DNA of 24,891 nucleotides from Lojkania enalia (GCA_010094045.1 ML986915.1:1-24891); one strand, 5' to 3'; shown: positions 1-9,496, counted from the stretch's first letter. Notes: a model not told the origin generated them from the letters alone. A program made the numbers and translations.

Positions 1-289
1 AAATTCTAGAATAAAACTATTATAAGAAGAATACTTATAAAAAAATAATATACTAGTTTAAAGTTATTAAAAGAGTATTATATAATCTAGTTATTCTTTT
101 AAAGAATATTTATAATATAAATAAGACTAGAGTTATACTATTAATACTAGACTCTATTAAAGTCTTAATAGATAAGACTAATTTATAAAACTATAAGAGT
201 ATATAATATATTCTACTATTAAAGCAGCTAAACTATTAAAGCGGCTACTTTTTCTTAGTATTATAAATACTATATATAAACTATAATAA
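1..289. other. AT-rich 5' flank of Pogo-A, no gene seen
   Basis: This stretch is extremely TpA-rich, and I see no protein homology in it on either strand. It lies directly upstream of the first recognisable transposase codons, so it probably holds the 5' untranslated end of Pogo-A and perhaps its terminal inverted repeat. The repeat cannot be confirmed because the matching right end of that element lies beyond the window. The only structure found is a short tandem repeat at 215-247, listed separately. Confidence 0.5.
215..247. repeat. 16-bp direct repeat, two copies
   Basis: ACTATTAAAGCAGCTA (215-230) is followed one base later by the same 16-mer with a single A-to-G change (232-247). Short subterminal repeats next to the inverted repeats are common in pogo/Fot1-type elements, so this may mark the 5' end of Pogo-A. 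That role is an inference; the repetition itself is directly visible. Confidence 0.6.
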
Positions 290-951
290 ATTTATAATAT
301 AACCTTCTATTAATTTAATAAGAAGGTAGAATTAAGCTTATCTTATAGGCGTATAAATTAGGCTAGTTTAAAAGTATATAACGCGCTGCTATAATTAATA
401 ATATATAATATTAATAACTTTCTACTTAACTTTATAGAATCGCGTTTTACTCTTATATACAACTAAACTACTAGAAGCTTATAGTAACTAAAGAATAAAT
501 AATCGTATAATATATTCTTAACCTTAATTTATAAGGATTTATACTCCGGCTATATAAGATAGTAGATATAGTAGATAAACTATTAAGTATATATAATAGA
601 ATACTTATAGAAAAGAATTAGTCTAAATAATTTATAATATATATAAATAAGTTTAAAATAGCTTTTAATCGAGTAAAAGATTACTAAAGAATAAAATAAA
701 AGAATTTAGAGGTTATTAATATATAGTTTAAACTTATATAGAATATAATTATAAAATATAGTATATATAATAATAATATCTACAACTTTAATAAGATAGA
801 CTTTTAGATAGGTATTATTAATACTATAAAGATTATTATAGATTTAAAATATTATATAAGGTCTACTCTTATATAGCTAGATAATTATAAGTAGGTTATA
901 GTTATCTAGAATATCTATACTACTATATACGCAACTCTACTAATATAAGTA
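290..951 (+). pseudogene. Pogo-A transposase, N-terminal part (HTH and first DDE residue), RIP-degraded
   Basis: Read in one frame and ignoring stops, this stretch follows the Fot1/pogo transposase. An N-terminal helix-turn-helix stretch (about 300-480) is followed by the CENP-B/Tc5-type DNA-binding domain, where YILNLNL (about 505-530), VDKLLSIYNR and FNRVKDY are recognisable. The start of the DDE_1 endonuclease domain comes next. The motif normally read as YNFDETGF appears as YNFNKIDF, with the catalytic Asp codon now AAT at 790-792. The final codons resemble the conserved VTVIQGINA stretch. About every tenth codon is TAA or TAG, as expected when CAA, CAG and TGG are hit by RIP. The frame runs into Pogo-B at 951 and resumes at 14988. 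No start codon can be fixed, since ATG becomes ATA under RIP. Confidence 0.85.
950..951. repeat. TA target-site duplication of Pogo-B, left copy
   Basis: The dinucleotide TA lies immediately before the left inverted repeat of Pogo-B and is matched by TA at 14986-14987. TA duplication is the rule for Tc1/mariner/pogo transposons. With one TA kept, the Pogo-A reading frame is continuous across the junction. Confidence 0.8.
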
Positions 952-997
952 GTAAGTAAGCGCGCCGGGTAAATAAGTATACTATCTTACTAACTTT
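952..997. repeat. Pogo-B left terminal inverted repeat
   Basis: It begins GTAAGTAAGCGCG and pairs with the reverse complement of 14940-14985 over 46 bases with 10 mismatches. Every mismatch is a C/T or G/A transition, as expected for two arms decaying by RIP. Confidence 0.88.
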
Positions 998-1029
998 ACG
1001 CAATACCCTACCTTCTAATAATAATAGCT

Positions 1030-2052
1030 TAATCTATAAATACCTAATCTAGCTATAATAAAGTAGATATCTCTCTAGCTATCTTAGCTATTAATAATAA
1101 GTAACTTTAAAGTAAAAGATATACTACTTCTATATATAACATCTCTTAAAGAATAATATGTTAACAACGCGATAGAATTACTATATAATATAATTGTAAA
1201 CTAAATTTAAAGAAGCTTACTAAACTAGAAAAGGAAGCTATTATTATATATATACTTAACCTAGATTTATAAGAATTTAAACCCTCTCTAGATACTATAT
1301 AAAATATAGTAGATAAGCTACTTACTAAGTATAGCGTTAGATAGGTTAACTAGAAATAGCTTAAGAACTTTATTAAGTAAATAAATAGCTTTAAAATATA
1401 ATTTAATCGACTATATAATTATTAGAGAGTTTTATATAAAGATTCTAAGATTATTAGAATCTAGTTTAAGCTTATAACGCGTATAAAAGCTATATATAGT
1501 ATCTATAATAAGAATATTTACAATTTTAATAAAGCTAGCTTTATAATAGATAAGATATTACTTAAACTAGTTATTACTAGCTTAGAAAGATATAGTTAGT
1601 TAAAAGCTATATAACTAGAGAATTATAAGTAGGTTATAGTAATCTAGAAAATTAATACTACTAGGTAGGCGATCCTACCTTTTATTATCTTTACTAGCTA
1701 ATACTACCTTTCTATCTAGTATAAGAGTAATAATATACCTAAGAATTAAGCTATCGGACTAAATAATAATAGATAGACAACTAATAATCTTAGAGTTAAG
1801 TAGCTAAAGTACTTTATTATATATATAAAGGACTGTTAAGTAGGTATATAGCAACTACTTATTCTTAATAGCTATAAGAGTTATAACTCGCTTAAATTCT
1901 AGGTAATCTATAAGAAGAATAAGATTTATACTCTCTATATACTATTGTATTTATTATACCTCTTATAGCCTTTTAATATAGGTTACTTCTTACTATTAAA
2001 ATAAGCGTATAGTAGTTAGATCGAGAGCCTAATCTACAACTATATTAATTAT
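1030..2052 (+). pseudogene. Pogo-B transposase, part 1 (HTH, CENP-B domain and DDE core)
   Basis: The frame reads as a Fot1/pogo transposase with no indel. An N-terminal HTH stretch (about 1075-1200) leads into the CENP-B/Tc5-type domain (LEKEAIIIYILNLDL at about 1225-1270, then FNRLYNY). The DDE_1 domain follows. Its three catalytic positions are all Asn: YNFNKASF (codon 1528-1530), LILNSYKS in place of LILDGHGS (codon 1867-1869), and the PFNIGYF motif in place of PLDVGCF (codon 1975-1977). The last two are 36 codons apart, which is the DD35D spacing of pogo transposases. The segment ends in ESLIYNYINY at the Gypsy-A insertion and continues at 9133. Stops are mostly at former Gln and Trp codons. 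The likely start lies between 1020 and 1085 but no ATG survives. Confidence 0.92.
2048..2052. repeat. Gypsy-A target-site duplication ATTAT, left copy
   Basis: ATTAT directly precedes the 5' LTR and is repeated directly after the 3' LTR at 9133-9137. A 5-bp duplication is standard for LTR-retrotransposon integrases. Because the region is AT-rich, the match alone is weak. It is supported by the equal-length LTRs and by transposase frame continuity. Confidence 0.85.
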
Positions 2053-2265
2053 TATAATATCTTATAGCTTTAAGTTACGGGTTAATAATATAGAGTCACC
2101 TGACCTAGGGTTAAAATAGCCGAATCGCACCCTGCAGGGATAGTAGTAATTCGTTTCTCTTTTATCAGCTATCTCTTTTCTAAGAGAACTGAATATACGA
2201 ATATTTTAGCCCTACTACTCTATCTATTATTGCTACGCTGTAATCTATTATACTAGCCTATTATA
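2053..2265 (+). repeat. Gypsy-A 5' LTR (213 bp)
   Basis: The LTR runs from TATAATATC to CCTATTATA, which fits TG...CA ends converted to TA...TA by RIP. It aligns without gaps to 8920-9132, with 5 differences, all transitions. Three of the five fall at TpG/TpA or CpA/TpA sites, the preferred RIP context. Confidence 0.94.
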
Positions 2266-2290
2266 TTCGAATCGCTTAAACTCTTTAGAG
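2266..2290 (+). promoter_or_regulatory. Candidate primer-binding site region of Gypsy-A
   Basis: The bases directly after the 5' LTR are where reverse transcription is primed in LTR retrotransposons. No TGG-starting match to a tRNA 3' end is readable. The palindrome ATTCGAAT overlapping the LTR edge (2264-2271) resembles a tRNA T-loop sequence, which may be chance. Position supports the role; the primer cannot be identified. Confidence 0.25.
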
Positions 2291-2315
2291 CAGCTTAGCA
2301 GCAATTTCCGATACT

Positions 2316-3589
2316 ATGAATACGTCTTCTACCCCTCTCAGCCTAACAGCCGGCTCAGCCGGGCGTGTAAGGACCCCAACGTCCAGTAACAGGCGAGACG
2401 CTGACCTTAGAGCCAGTAAGAGACTTATTTAGCCGGAAGAGCAGACTAGAGCGAATATTTATTAAATATCTAAAGAATTGCGGAGTCGCGGTACTATCTA
2501 GCGCTCTCTAGCCTAGAGTAGTATAGAGTAGGACGCGGATGCCGAAGACTTAGAAAGACTATAATAATAGATATAAGGCGAACGAAATTGGAAGGATCTT
2601 AAACAGCTATAGGAGATAAAGCGATGATACGAAGTAGGTAACATCTCTACAATCAATTCAGCTATTATTATACTAGAGGGAGTGCAGCTGCCGCAAACTA
2701 CCTCTACCTAAGCTAACCTTCCTCGCCCTAAACCTCCTTATATCTACAAGAAAAAGGATCGTATAGACTATAACTAATAGGTCCGAGACTATAAAAAGTA
2801 CTTTATCTAGTTGCTAGTAGACTTTTAAACGGAAAAGTAGAAAGTTACTTTTACTTTTAGGTATATCTTAGAGTCTTTAAAGACTTTATAGGAGATATAT
2901 AAAACTATAGAACGCCGAAAGAGTACATACTAGATCCCTATATAAAATATTCTAAAAGTAAAGATGCTAAGCGCGTTAGGAACTCTATTAGAATAAAGGT
3001 AAGAAGCTTTTAATACCTTGAAAAGGTGTAGATAAAGGACAGGCCAGTCTCTAACTGACTTGTTAAACTATATAAAACCTCTATAAGAAGAAGTCGGAGA
3101 GATAAATAAAGACCGTATAGTAAATAAGTTCATCTTAGCCTTATCTAAGCCGATAAGGAGAGATTTAGATCTCCTCTCGAGACTGCAGCTTTAGACGCTG
3201 CTAGAGGTAGAAGAATACGCGAATATAGTCTTCAGGCGTTGCTAAAAGCTTTATAAGGGGTAAGAGGGGCGTAATATAGGCAATCGTAAGAGGCGAGGGT
3301 CCGATACTTTAGGGGAGAGTAATAGTACTCCGAAGAAGGCTAGAAAGGGCTAGAAACCCCCGAAGAGGTTTGGGAAAGATAATATCTGCCTAGAACGGCC
3401 TCCTATTATATGTTAGATATATAGAGAGGAGGGCTATAAGTCTCCTAACTATCCCTAGAAGAAAGAGAAGTCTAAAGGAGCTCCCGAACAGAAGTCAGGA
3501 AAAGGTAAGAATTAGAAGAATTAAGTTCCTCTCTTCTAGCCTATATCGAACTCTCTAGGGAGAGTAAGAAACTAGGGAAATTGTATAAA
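2316..3589 (+). pseudogene. Gypsy-A Gag polyprotein, degraded
   Basis: A possible start ATG (2316) opens MNTSSTPLSLTAGSAGRV and reads about 39 codons before the first stop. The same frame then reads as a retrotransposon Gag with scattered stops. The capsid-like part lies at about 2700-3230 (for example LTDLLNYIKPL, ILALSKPI). It is followed by a basic stretch and a CCHC zinc knuckle at 3411-3455. In that knuckle the second and third Cys and the His now read Tyr, while the first Cys remains. Each change fits TGT to TAT or CAT to TAT. A lysine-rich tail follows. Pol lies in the -1 frame relative to gag, which fits either -1 frameshifting or a separate ORF; no slippery heptamer in the right phase was seen. 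Confidence 0.87.
3411..3455 (+). other. Gypsy-A Gag CCHC zinc knuckle, inactivated
   Basis: The codons read C-stop-I-Y-R-EEGYKSPNYP where the family has CxxCGxxGHxxxxC. The stop fits a former TGG, the Tyr codons fit former TGT and CAT, and the Arg fits a former GGA. It would have bound RNA in the nucleocapsid. Confidence 0.85.
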
Positions 3590-4681
3590 TTACTTTTTTA
3601 AACTCCTATAAAGTTGCTTATAGTTAAGATAGTAGTAGAGGGTTTAACTAAGAATAATTGTTTAATCGACCCGGGTGTACAACTAAATCTTCTTAATACT
3701 ATACTTGCGAAGTAGCGTAGCCTAAAGATTAATCTACTACTAAAGTTAATAGTAGAAGCCGTAAACAGCTCTAAGATCCTAATATATAGGACTACTATCG
3801 TAAAGGTTGCTGTTAGGGACTCGCGTGGTAAGGTTTAAGTCTATAAAGTACCGTTTATAATATCGGACCTTAAAGGGTATAAGGTTTACCTTAGAATACC
3901 CTAGATATAGAATTATAATCCGAAATTAAACTTTCTTAGTAGAAGAATACTCTTTAGGGGGGTAAAGGCTATAGGCTTGCCCCGGTTCTATAAGGTAGTA
4001 CTAGAGGACGTAGAAGAGTTCGCGGAGACTATTGCAGGTGGTAAAATAGACGTCTATACGTGCCTAGTTAATTTAGTAGCTATAGCGGATGAAATTGGCG
4101 CTAAAACGGGCCAATTGCGGCTAGAGTATACCGATTTTAAGGATGTGTTTAATGAAAAGTAATCCTCGGTACTTGTAGAGTATAGACCTTAAGATTTAGC
4201 TATAAACCTGTTAGAAAGAACTAGTCCTCTATATTAACCGCTATATAATTTATCTTCGGTTAAGCTTTAGTATCTCTAGAAGTATCTAGATAAGTACTTG
4301 CAACGTAGATAGATTAGGAGATCCCGATCGCCTACTAGCGCACCGATCCTCTTTATAAAGAAGAAGGATAGTAGTTTAAGACTCTATATAGATTATAGAG
4401 GCCTAAATAAGATTACTATACGTGATCGGCACCCTCTTCTCCTAATTTTAGAGTCGCTAGAGCGTCTAGCGTAAGCTAAGTACTATACTAAGCTTAATAT
4501 TAGAGAAGCTTACTATAGAATCAGGATAAAGAAAGGAGATAAATAGAAGACCGCATTTTATACTAGATATGGTTCTTTTAAGTATACTATTATACCGTTT
4601 AGCCTAACGAATATACTAGCCCAATTTTAAGCGTATATTAACTAGACGCTTACTAGCCTTATTAATATAATATATATCGTA

Positions 4682-4693
4682 TACTTAGATAAT
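4682..4693 (+). other. Gypsy-A reverse-transcriptase active site, YLDN
   Basis: The codons TAC TTA GAT AAT replace the YxDD box. GATGAT to GATAAT is a TpG to TpA change, so RIP alone explains the loss of the second metal-binding Asp. Confidence 0.9.
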
Positions 4694-6951
4694 ATCTTAA
4701 TCTTCTCTAATATAGAAGAGGAATATATTAAGTATATTAAGGAAGTGCTTTAGAGACTACGCAAGGCTAAGCTTTTTATAAAACTTAATAAGTGCGATTT
4801 CTATACTAGAGAAATAGACTACCTAGGGTTTATTATTTACCCTAAGGGGATTAAATTTAACTACTCCCGGTTGAAAACTATCTAGAATTAGCCAGTCCCA
4901 CAGACTATATAAGATATAAGGATCTTTATTAGATTTATAAACTACTACTATAGGTTTATTACAGGATTCTTAAGGATTGTCTTACCTTTAATAAGATTGA
5001 CCTAAAAGGGGCTAAAGGCTGTTAAAGAAGGCTATACCTAGAGAAGAGAAGAAAGTTAAGAATTAGATATTGGTTAAAAAGGACTAGAGGCCTTCTAATA
5101 GTTAAAGGAAGCTTTTTTAAGTATTCCTATCCTAGCTTATTATAAGCTAACTCGGCCTATAAGGGTTAAGGTTAATACTTCTAGGGGCGCTATTTCAGGA
5201 ATTCTTAGCCAGCTTGTAGAAGAGTAAGTAGGTAAGATAATATAGCGACCTATCGATTTCTTTTTAAGAAAGCTTAGCGTGACAGAGTACAACTATAATA
5301 TATATAACTAGGAACTACTTGTAATAGTAGAAAGCTTAGAGTATTAGCGTTAGTACCTATAAGAAGTTACGTTCGACCTTTATATAGACTATAATAATCT
5401 CTGTTAGTTTATAGAAATAAAGACTTTAGTCTATTAACACGTATAATTATATTTTAAGCTTACTAAGTATAATTATAACCTCATCTACCGACCTAGTAAA
5501 CTCAACCCAGCCGACGGACTATTACGTTAACTAGATTATATAAAGGAAGCGTAGGCACCTTTAAAAAAGTCTAATATAAGATATATTAAACCTATACGCG
5601 CTAAGATCAGCCTAAAAAGAGTAGAAAGGACTAATTTAGACTAGAATAACGGTATTAAGATCCTTAGGATCTTAGTAATAGTAACCCGCGTACAAACCAC
5701 TTAGAAAGATTTTTCTCCTACCTAGAAAGCGGAAGAAACCCCTTCTTCAGACTAAGAATACTATAACGGCCCGGAGTAGGCTAAAGAAGGTAATAAAGGG
5801 AAGATAGAGCTAACAACACTCTAAAAGAGGTAAAACGCCCTCGACTAGGTATATAACCACCCTATAGCAGGTTATAGAGGATAGATAAAAATATATGAGA
5901 AAGTGTCGCGTTAATTTTAGTAGAAAGGTATAAGAGATAATATTAAGGCCTACTATCGGGATTGTTTAAGGTGTAGAAGGGTAAAAGCTCCTAGGTATAA
6001 GCCTTATAGCCTATTACAACCGTTGCCCGTACTAAGTAGACTATAGAAGTAAGTTACATTTGATTTCATCACAGAACTCCCTCTAAGTCTATTCCTTAGT
6101 CAAGTATACGACTTAATTATAGTTGTTGTCGACCGGTTAACTAAAATGGCCTATTATATCCCTACTATCTCTACCTAGACTATAGAAGACCTAATATAGG
6201 TCTAGATGCGCGACGTTGTCCAACTATATAGTATTTTAGAGTTAGTAATATCCGACCGTAGTATTCTAACGAAGTTAAAATCTTAGGAGACCTTTTACTA
6301 TTATTTAGCGTCTTAGCGAGGTCTTAGTTTAGCCTATTACCTAGAGACCGACAAGCTAATAGAAAGATAAAACTAGACGCTCGAGTAGTATTTACGTTAT
6401 TTCTACTACTTAGAGTAAGATAATTAGGTAGTTTAACTATCCGTAGCGGAGTTTACGTATAATAATAGTACTTATATAACTACTACTATCTTACCTTTTC
6501 ACGCTTACTATAGTACAGATCCCTAAGGACCTAATTAGCTAGGCGAGCCTTTAGGAGAGGGAGAAGCTCCTTTAATAAGAAGTGTAGTAGCTAAAGTACT
6601 AGTATTATAAAGTAAATATAAAGTAAAGATTAGTGCTGTAGTAGCTTATTAAAAGAAATACGCAGATAAGAAGAGAATGTACTTATCTCTAGTAATAGGA
6701 GATAAGGTGCTAGTATTAAATCAATATATTAAGTCAACCTATCCTAAGAAGAAATTAGATTAAAAGTATCTTAGATCTAGTATAGTAATAAAGGTTATAA
6801 TACCTATAACCTACTAGATTAACTTTCTAGGGTTAGATAGTATCTATCTAGTATTTTATGTATCTTTACTAGAGCTATATAACCTAAAAGGGCCTATTTA
6901 GAGTCTAGATAGCTTAATATAAGATATTTTACGCTAATTTAGGGATAATAT

Positions 6952-7180
6952 ATATAAAATTAATTATATTATTAAGTAAAAGTAAAACTCTGTTAGAGTA
7001 TAGGAATATTTAGTTAAATAAAAGAACTACCTAAACTCTAAGAATAGTTAGAAGCTAGGAGTAAATATTAGTACTAACGCTCTACAAGTATTCTGGAAAA
7101 AGAAGGGTATTAAACTAAAGAGATTAAGTAAATCTATTAAAGACCGTAGACGCTCTTTAAAAAAGAAGAAGGATAACTAA
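6952..7180 (+). other. Gypsy-A chromodomain and basic C-terminal tail
   Basis: The frame resembles the chromodomain of fungal chromoviruses (INYII, then EYLVK, KNYLNSKNS), which directs integration towards methylated-histone heterochromatin. It is followed by VFWKKKGIKLKR and KDRRRSLKKKKDN. Aromatic positions in the EYLVKW and TWEP motifs appear as stops, as expected from TGG to TAG or TAA. Confidence 0.8.
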
Positions 7181-7559
7181 GTTATTCTAAAGTATAACCT
7201 TTATATAAACTTTCTAGTTAATATAGCTACTTTTACCTAGTTTTCCTTAAATTAAGGTTTTTTATAGATGTTTAATAGCGCTATTACTAGACTAAAGTTA
7301 TATAAATAAGGTTTAAAAATAAGTACCTATAAAATTAGCCTTATATATCAATATAGGTTCTTTAGTAATTATAAGAAGCGGTAATTCCCGCTGTTAATAC
7401 TAGAAGAACTATATTATAGTATATTATAGACCAGAATAGCATATAGGAGACGGAAATGTTATATTATTCTAAATATAGCGCTAATCTAGGCTATAAGATG
7501 CTTAACTAGGGTATTATATCCACAGAAACGTTAGAGAACCTGTTAATATCCGAAAAAAC
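7181..7559. other. Gypsy-A sequence between pol stop and the antisense frame, no gene seen
   Basis: Plus-strand frames are stop-rich after the pol stop. On the minus strand the second antisense frame can be followed with frequent stops to about 7370, with no recognisable motif. It may be the degraded C-terminal end of that frame or the 3' untranslated region of pol. Confidence 0.4.
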
Positions 7560-8395
7560 TACTATCTACTAATAATTATACCTTACTATAACCTTTTCCC
7601 CTACTACAACTCGGTCGAGCCTTTTTAACAGGGCGAATAGGCTAAAAGCGTTAGTATAGAATAATACGGCACGATATAGTCTGGATTAACTTATAGAGGA
7701 CTTTATTTTCTTTACTTCGGTATATTTATCGTTATCTATATTAAGAAGATTCTCCTTAGCCTTATGCTTACGCGCTATACTAATCTTAGTATAGTCCCGG
7801 CTAGTAAGTTTAATTCTAGATAAGGTCTTTCTATCCTTACTATTATAGGCGAATAGGAAGTTAGAATCTTTCTTACTAAGCCTAGATATTACTATTAGTA
7901 CTAGAATGTGTAAAAAAGGGCTAGAATATATATTTAAGTCTACTTAACTACTATTTAAGTAGTATTTTAAACCTTTTAGACTAGTTAGATTTTATCGCTG
8001 CTAACGCAGGCGGTAATAAGAGCTTTAATAGCTTAATCGACCTTTACGATGTACTCTAGTATAGATAAGTCCGGCTATAGATATGTTAGCTGTAAGAAGG
8101 TTAGAGTATACTATATTAGCCCAGAACGTACTTTAAAACAATCCTTATTATTCTTTTTAAGGTAGTAGAGATAGATATTATATTAAATACCTTTGTAGAG
8201 ATATTCTGCTATAAGCAGGTCTGAAGAAGCAAATTTGCAGTTACTATCTACTTTATATAGCTTACCGCGAGCTAGACACCTTAGATAGTAGAAATAGCGG
8301 ATAGTATAGGGCTTCTTACCCTTAGCCTCCTTAATACGGCGCTTCCAGACTGGAGCAAGTACTATATTACGCGTTATAGACCTGTTAGGCGTAAA
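7560..8395 (-). pseudogene. Decayed antisense reading frame in the 3' region of Gypsy-A, unknown product
   Basis: On the minus strand, 8395 to 8186 is stop-free for 70 codons (it includes RRIKEAKGKKPYTIRYFYY and CLARGKLYKVDSNCKF). A second frame, 7943 to 7689, is open for 85 codons (it includes TLSRIKLTSRDYTKISIARK and KENLLNIDNDKYTEVKKIKS). That frame runs on past one TAA to about 7560. The two runs are in different frames, so a frameshift or an intron lies between them. Both are longer than any open run of the plus-strand pol. I do not recognise a family. The composition is basic and soluble, with no membrane segment. It could be a captured gene or an element-specific accessory gene transcribed against gag-pol. 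It could also be chance, since no ATG or splice sites can be fixed after RIP. Confidence 0.45.
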
Positions 8396-8905
8396 TTAGC
8401 TGTTTATAGACTAAAAAGGCGCTAAGAAGGGCGCGAGAGGGGTATATATAGAGGAGCGTGGCGAGAATAGAAAAATGGGCGGTGGGCGGCGCGGGCAGCG
8501 AGTATGCGTGTCTACTAGCCCTTGTTAGCTACGAAGTACTCCATTATATCCTATACAGAGCTATAACAACTGTACTAAATGCGTAGCTGAAGACTGAGGG
8601 AATTATACTTACTAAGGCGGTTGAGGAAGTATAAGAATTGAAGAAGTAGAATAGGTAGGGGGAGCAGCGTTTTTATAATCAGCGTTTGCTCTACTAGCGC
8701 CGTTTACTTATACCACTCTAGGCAGCGAGTAGTGAAGATTCCCTGAGGGTCGACGTTACTAGGTGAAGGTGAAAGTAGTAGTGACGATATACTACTTAAC
8801 CTGGAAGGAACTTGAGATTACATAATAGCATCCATCTTAGGGTAGCTCTGCTGGTCCATTCTAGCAATATTTGTCCTCTATAAGCTATCGCGACGACAGC
8901 CTTCT
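8396..8905. other. Gypsy-A 3' untranslated region with GC-rich pocket, no gene seen
   Basis: This 510-bp stretch precedes the polypurine tract. It keeps many CpA and TpG dinucleotides and contains a block of G and C at 8476-8500 (GGGCGGTGGGCGGCGCGGGC), very unlike the surrounding DNA. I find no convincing coding frame. The composition shows that parts of Gypsy-A have escaped most RIP. Confidence 0.5.
8443..8450 (-). promoter_or_regulatory. TATA-like box upstream of the antisense frame
   Basis: TATATATA lies about 50 bases upstream of the first open codons of the minus-strand frame. Directly behind it is an unusually GC-rich block (8476-8500). TATA-like strings are common by chance in RIP-mutated DNA, so only the combination with the GC-rich block and the antisense frame gives it weight. 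Confidence 0.3.
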
Positions 8906-8919
8906 AAGAAGAAAGATAA
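8906..8919 (+). promoter_or_regulatory. Polypurine tract of Gypsy-A
   Basis: AAGAAGAAAGATAA, purine except for one T, ends exactly where the 3' LTR begins. This is the expected site of plus-strand priming during reverse transcription. Confidence 0.75.
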
Positions 8920-9132
8920 TATAATATCTTATAGCTTTAAGTTACGAGTTAATAATATAGAGTCATCTGACCTAGGGTTAAAATAGCCGAATCGCACCCT
9001 GCAGGGATGGTAGTAATTCGTTTCTCTTTTATCAGCTATCTCTTTTCTAAGAGAACTGAATATACGAACATTTTAGCCCTACTACTCTATCTATTATTAC
9101 TACGCTGTAATCTATTATACTAGCCTATTATA
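8920..9132 (+). repeat. Gypsy-A 3' LTR (213 bp)
   Basis: It matches the 5' LTR (2053-2265) over the full 213 bp without gaps and with 5 transitions. It is followed directly by the ATTAT duplication at 9133-9137. Confidence 0.94.
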
Positions 9133-9496
9133 ATTATATTATAAAGCTTAAATTTCTTCTAGCTTTCTATACTACCTACTAGTAATTAATTATAAAAGAT
9201 AATATCCGCGTAAACTTTTAAAGCGCTAGTTTAATCCTATATAATCTAGAAGTAGTAATATTAAAGCTCGATATAAAGCTTTATATACTAATACTATCTA
9301 CGCTAAAAGTTCTTATATAAGAAGTTAAAATACTAAGTAACTAACATAAATTAAAAACTTAATTAATATTAATTTACGATCGGATTTAAAAGTATAAAAA
9401 TTTATTATCTACTTCTATTATTATAGTAATTAATTAGCTTAAAAAAGGTACTAAGGTAATATTTTATTTAGCTATATTACTAAAGGGTCGAGTTAC
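9133..9496 (+). pseudogene. Pogo-B transposase, part 2 (region after the DDE core)
   Basis: The first five bases are the right ATTAT duplication. The frame resumes in phase with part 1 and reads IIKLKFLLAFYTTY, matching the ITKLEFLPAFxxAY stretch that follows the DDE core in Fot1-type transposases. Next come a degraded SASLILYNLEVVILKLDIKL, the usual post-core GAGLVPxxPExVLxKLxI region, and then a poorly conserved linker. It ends GRVT at the GTTAC duplication (9492-9496), where Copia-A is inserted, and continues at 14606. Confidence 0.9.

Larger units (their letters stand above)
3602..7180 (+). pseudogene. Gypsy-A Pol polyprotein (PR-RT-RNase H-INT-chromodomain), degraded
   Basis: A single frame of about 1190 codons ends at the TAA at 7178-7180, with many internal stops but no frameshift. 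Protease: LIDPGVQLNLL with Asp codon 3668-3670. [16 protein letters not shown], then KLNIREAYY where family A motif has LD, and YLDN at 4682-4693 in place of YLDD. RNase H: about 5100-5420. Integrase: HH-CC finger with the first Cys pair intact (CLRC at 5963-5974), then the D-D-E core with Asp 6062-6064, Asp 6254-6256 and Glu 6362-6364. All three are retained and the last two are 36 codons apart. Chromodomain: YLVKxKNYLNSKNSxK (x = stop) near 7008-7060, before a Lys-rich tail. The only long stop-free run, 3977-4162, lies between protease and RT. It begins with TTG, not ATG, and is a surviving segment of pol rather than a separate gene. Confidence 0.93.
2053..9132 (+). mobile_element. Gypsy-A: full-length Ty3/gypsy chromovirus-type retrotransposon, inactive
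   Basis: This 7080-bp element has two 213-bp LTRs flanked by ATTAT duplications. It contains, in order, gag with a zinc knuckle, then protease, reverse transcriptase, RNase H, integrase and a C-terminal chromodomain. A 1.7-kb 3' region follows that carries a decayed minus-strand frame, then a purine tract before the 3' LTR. Pol stays in one frame from about 3602 to the stop at 7178-7180 with no indel. Its gag, LTRs and 3' region keep more CpA and TpG than the surrounding pogo layers, so it looks like the youngest large insertion here. Pol stops and lost RT aspartates make it defective. Confidence 0.95.

Noticed and set aside
100..180. Imperfect palindromes such as AGACTCTATTAAAGTCT as a terminator or hairpin element
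   Set aside because: Short inverted repeats arise easily in DNA made mostly of A and T. The stem is only five pairs, with no supporting context.
3590..3605. Slippery sequence for gag-pol frameshifting (run of T before AAAC)
   Set aside because: The run is not in the phase needed for a -1 slip from the gag frame, and the original bases may have been altered by RIP.
3977..4162. 61-codon open frame as a separate gene
   Set aside because: It starts with TTG rather than ATG and is in frame with protease upstream and RT downstream. It is simply the longest stop-free part of the Gypsy-A pol pseudogene.
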